Assembly: GCF_014773385.1 (NCBI RefSeq)
Contig: NZ_JACXAI010000010.1
Coordinates: 107,769 to 171,768 of the forward strand
DNA from: Metabacillus arenae
Lineage (GTDB): Bacteria > Bacillota > Bacilli > Bacillales > Bacillaceae
DNA: 64,000 nucleotides
Direction: 5' to 3'
Below the pieces are notes generated by a model. The model was given only the letters and a program-made list of their open reading frames with translations. It searched no databases and was not told where the DNA came from. The translations under genes were made by a program, and so were the position numbers. Of this stretch, positions 63,826-64,000 are shown piece by piece; position 1 is the stretch's first letter, and each line of letters begins with the position of its first letter.

Positions 63826-64000
63826 TCAATTTGTTCTTAATTATAAAGGCCGGTGAAGAAAAAAGAAAGGGGATAATAGTATGATTTTTTAAAAAATAGA
63901 AACATGAATGAATTTCATAAATTGAATCCTTAGAGCCTCAAGGGTTTTGAAACGCAAAAAAAGGAGTACCTCCCCAAATTGTCGAAATAAGTAAGCACCA

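Overview
The window is an AT-rich, low-GC Gram-positive chromosome segment, most likely from an aerobic, spore-forming member of the Bacillaceae. Four things point there: a citST-yflP-citM citrate locus, split CotF-type spore coat genes, Bacillus-type class III fructose-1,6-bisphosphatase (Fbp), and TPP riboswitches in front of thiW and thiC. Ribosome binding sites are strong (AGGAGG type), TTG and GTG starts are common, and Rho-independent terminators are plentiful. No species call is possible from the sequence alone.

Layout. 0-2.2 kb: a two-component pair. 2.3-2.9 kb: a LOG-family nucleotide hydrolase. 3.3-9.1 kb: the citrate locus (CitS/CitT sensor-regulator, a bacillithiol-transferase-like DinB protein, a TctC-type binding lipoprotein, and CitM preceded by a perfect CcpA site). 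9.4-10.7 kb: small genes, including two that resemble the two halves of coat protein CotF. 10.9-16 kb: a leftward PTS operon (PfkB kinase, EIIBC, EIIA, class II aldolase) with an RpiR/MurR-type regulator, suited to fructose or, more likely, tagatose.

16-28 kb is the most distinctive part: two modules that each combine a GPH-family symporter, a Cys-type sulfatase and an aerobic formylglycine-generating enzyme (FGE). They come with AraC and LacI regulators, strong LacI-type operators and a decayed YesM-type sensor at the joint. None of the sulfatases or FGEs has a signal peptide, so import followed by cytoplasmic desulfation is the simplest model. 28.5-34.5 kb: a LysR regulator with a split chromate transporter, then an AraC regulator with a cytoplasmic GH3 glycosidase. 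At 34.9-35.5 kb a tRNA 3'-end remnant with a terminator sits next to a truncated secreted-protein gene, which looks like a recombination scar. 35.8-38.8 kb: an orphan sugar-binding lipoprotein followed by a GntR regulator fused to a binding-protein-like domain, with no permease genes.

39-46.4 kb holds gene remnants, fbp, riboswitch-controlled thiW, small unknown genes, a Fur-controlled pair (an IucB-like acyltransferase plus an alpha/beta hydrolase) and a YozB/CtaM-like membrane protein. 46.8-55.2 kb is a complete six-gene NIS siderophore operon of the schizokinen/rhizobactin type behind two Fur boxes. 55.3-61.2 kb holds brnQ, a YetF-like membrane protein and a lactose/cellobiose-type PTS. 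This stretch is peppered with members of an interspersed repeat family, one of them inside the PTS operon. The window ends with a small Cys-rich gene overlapping thiC and the thiC TPP riboswitch.
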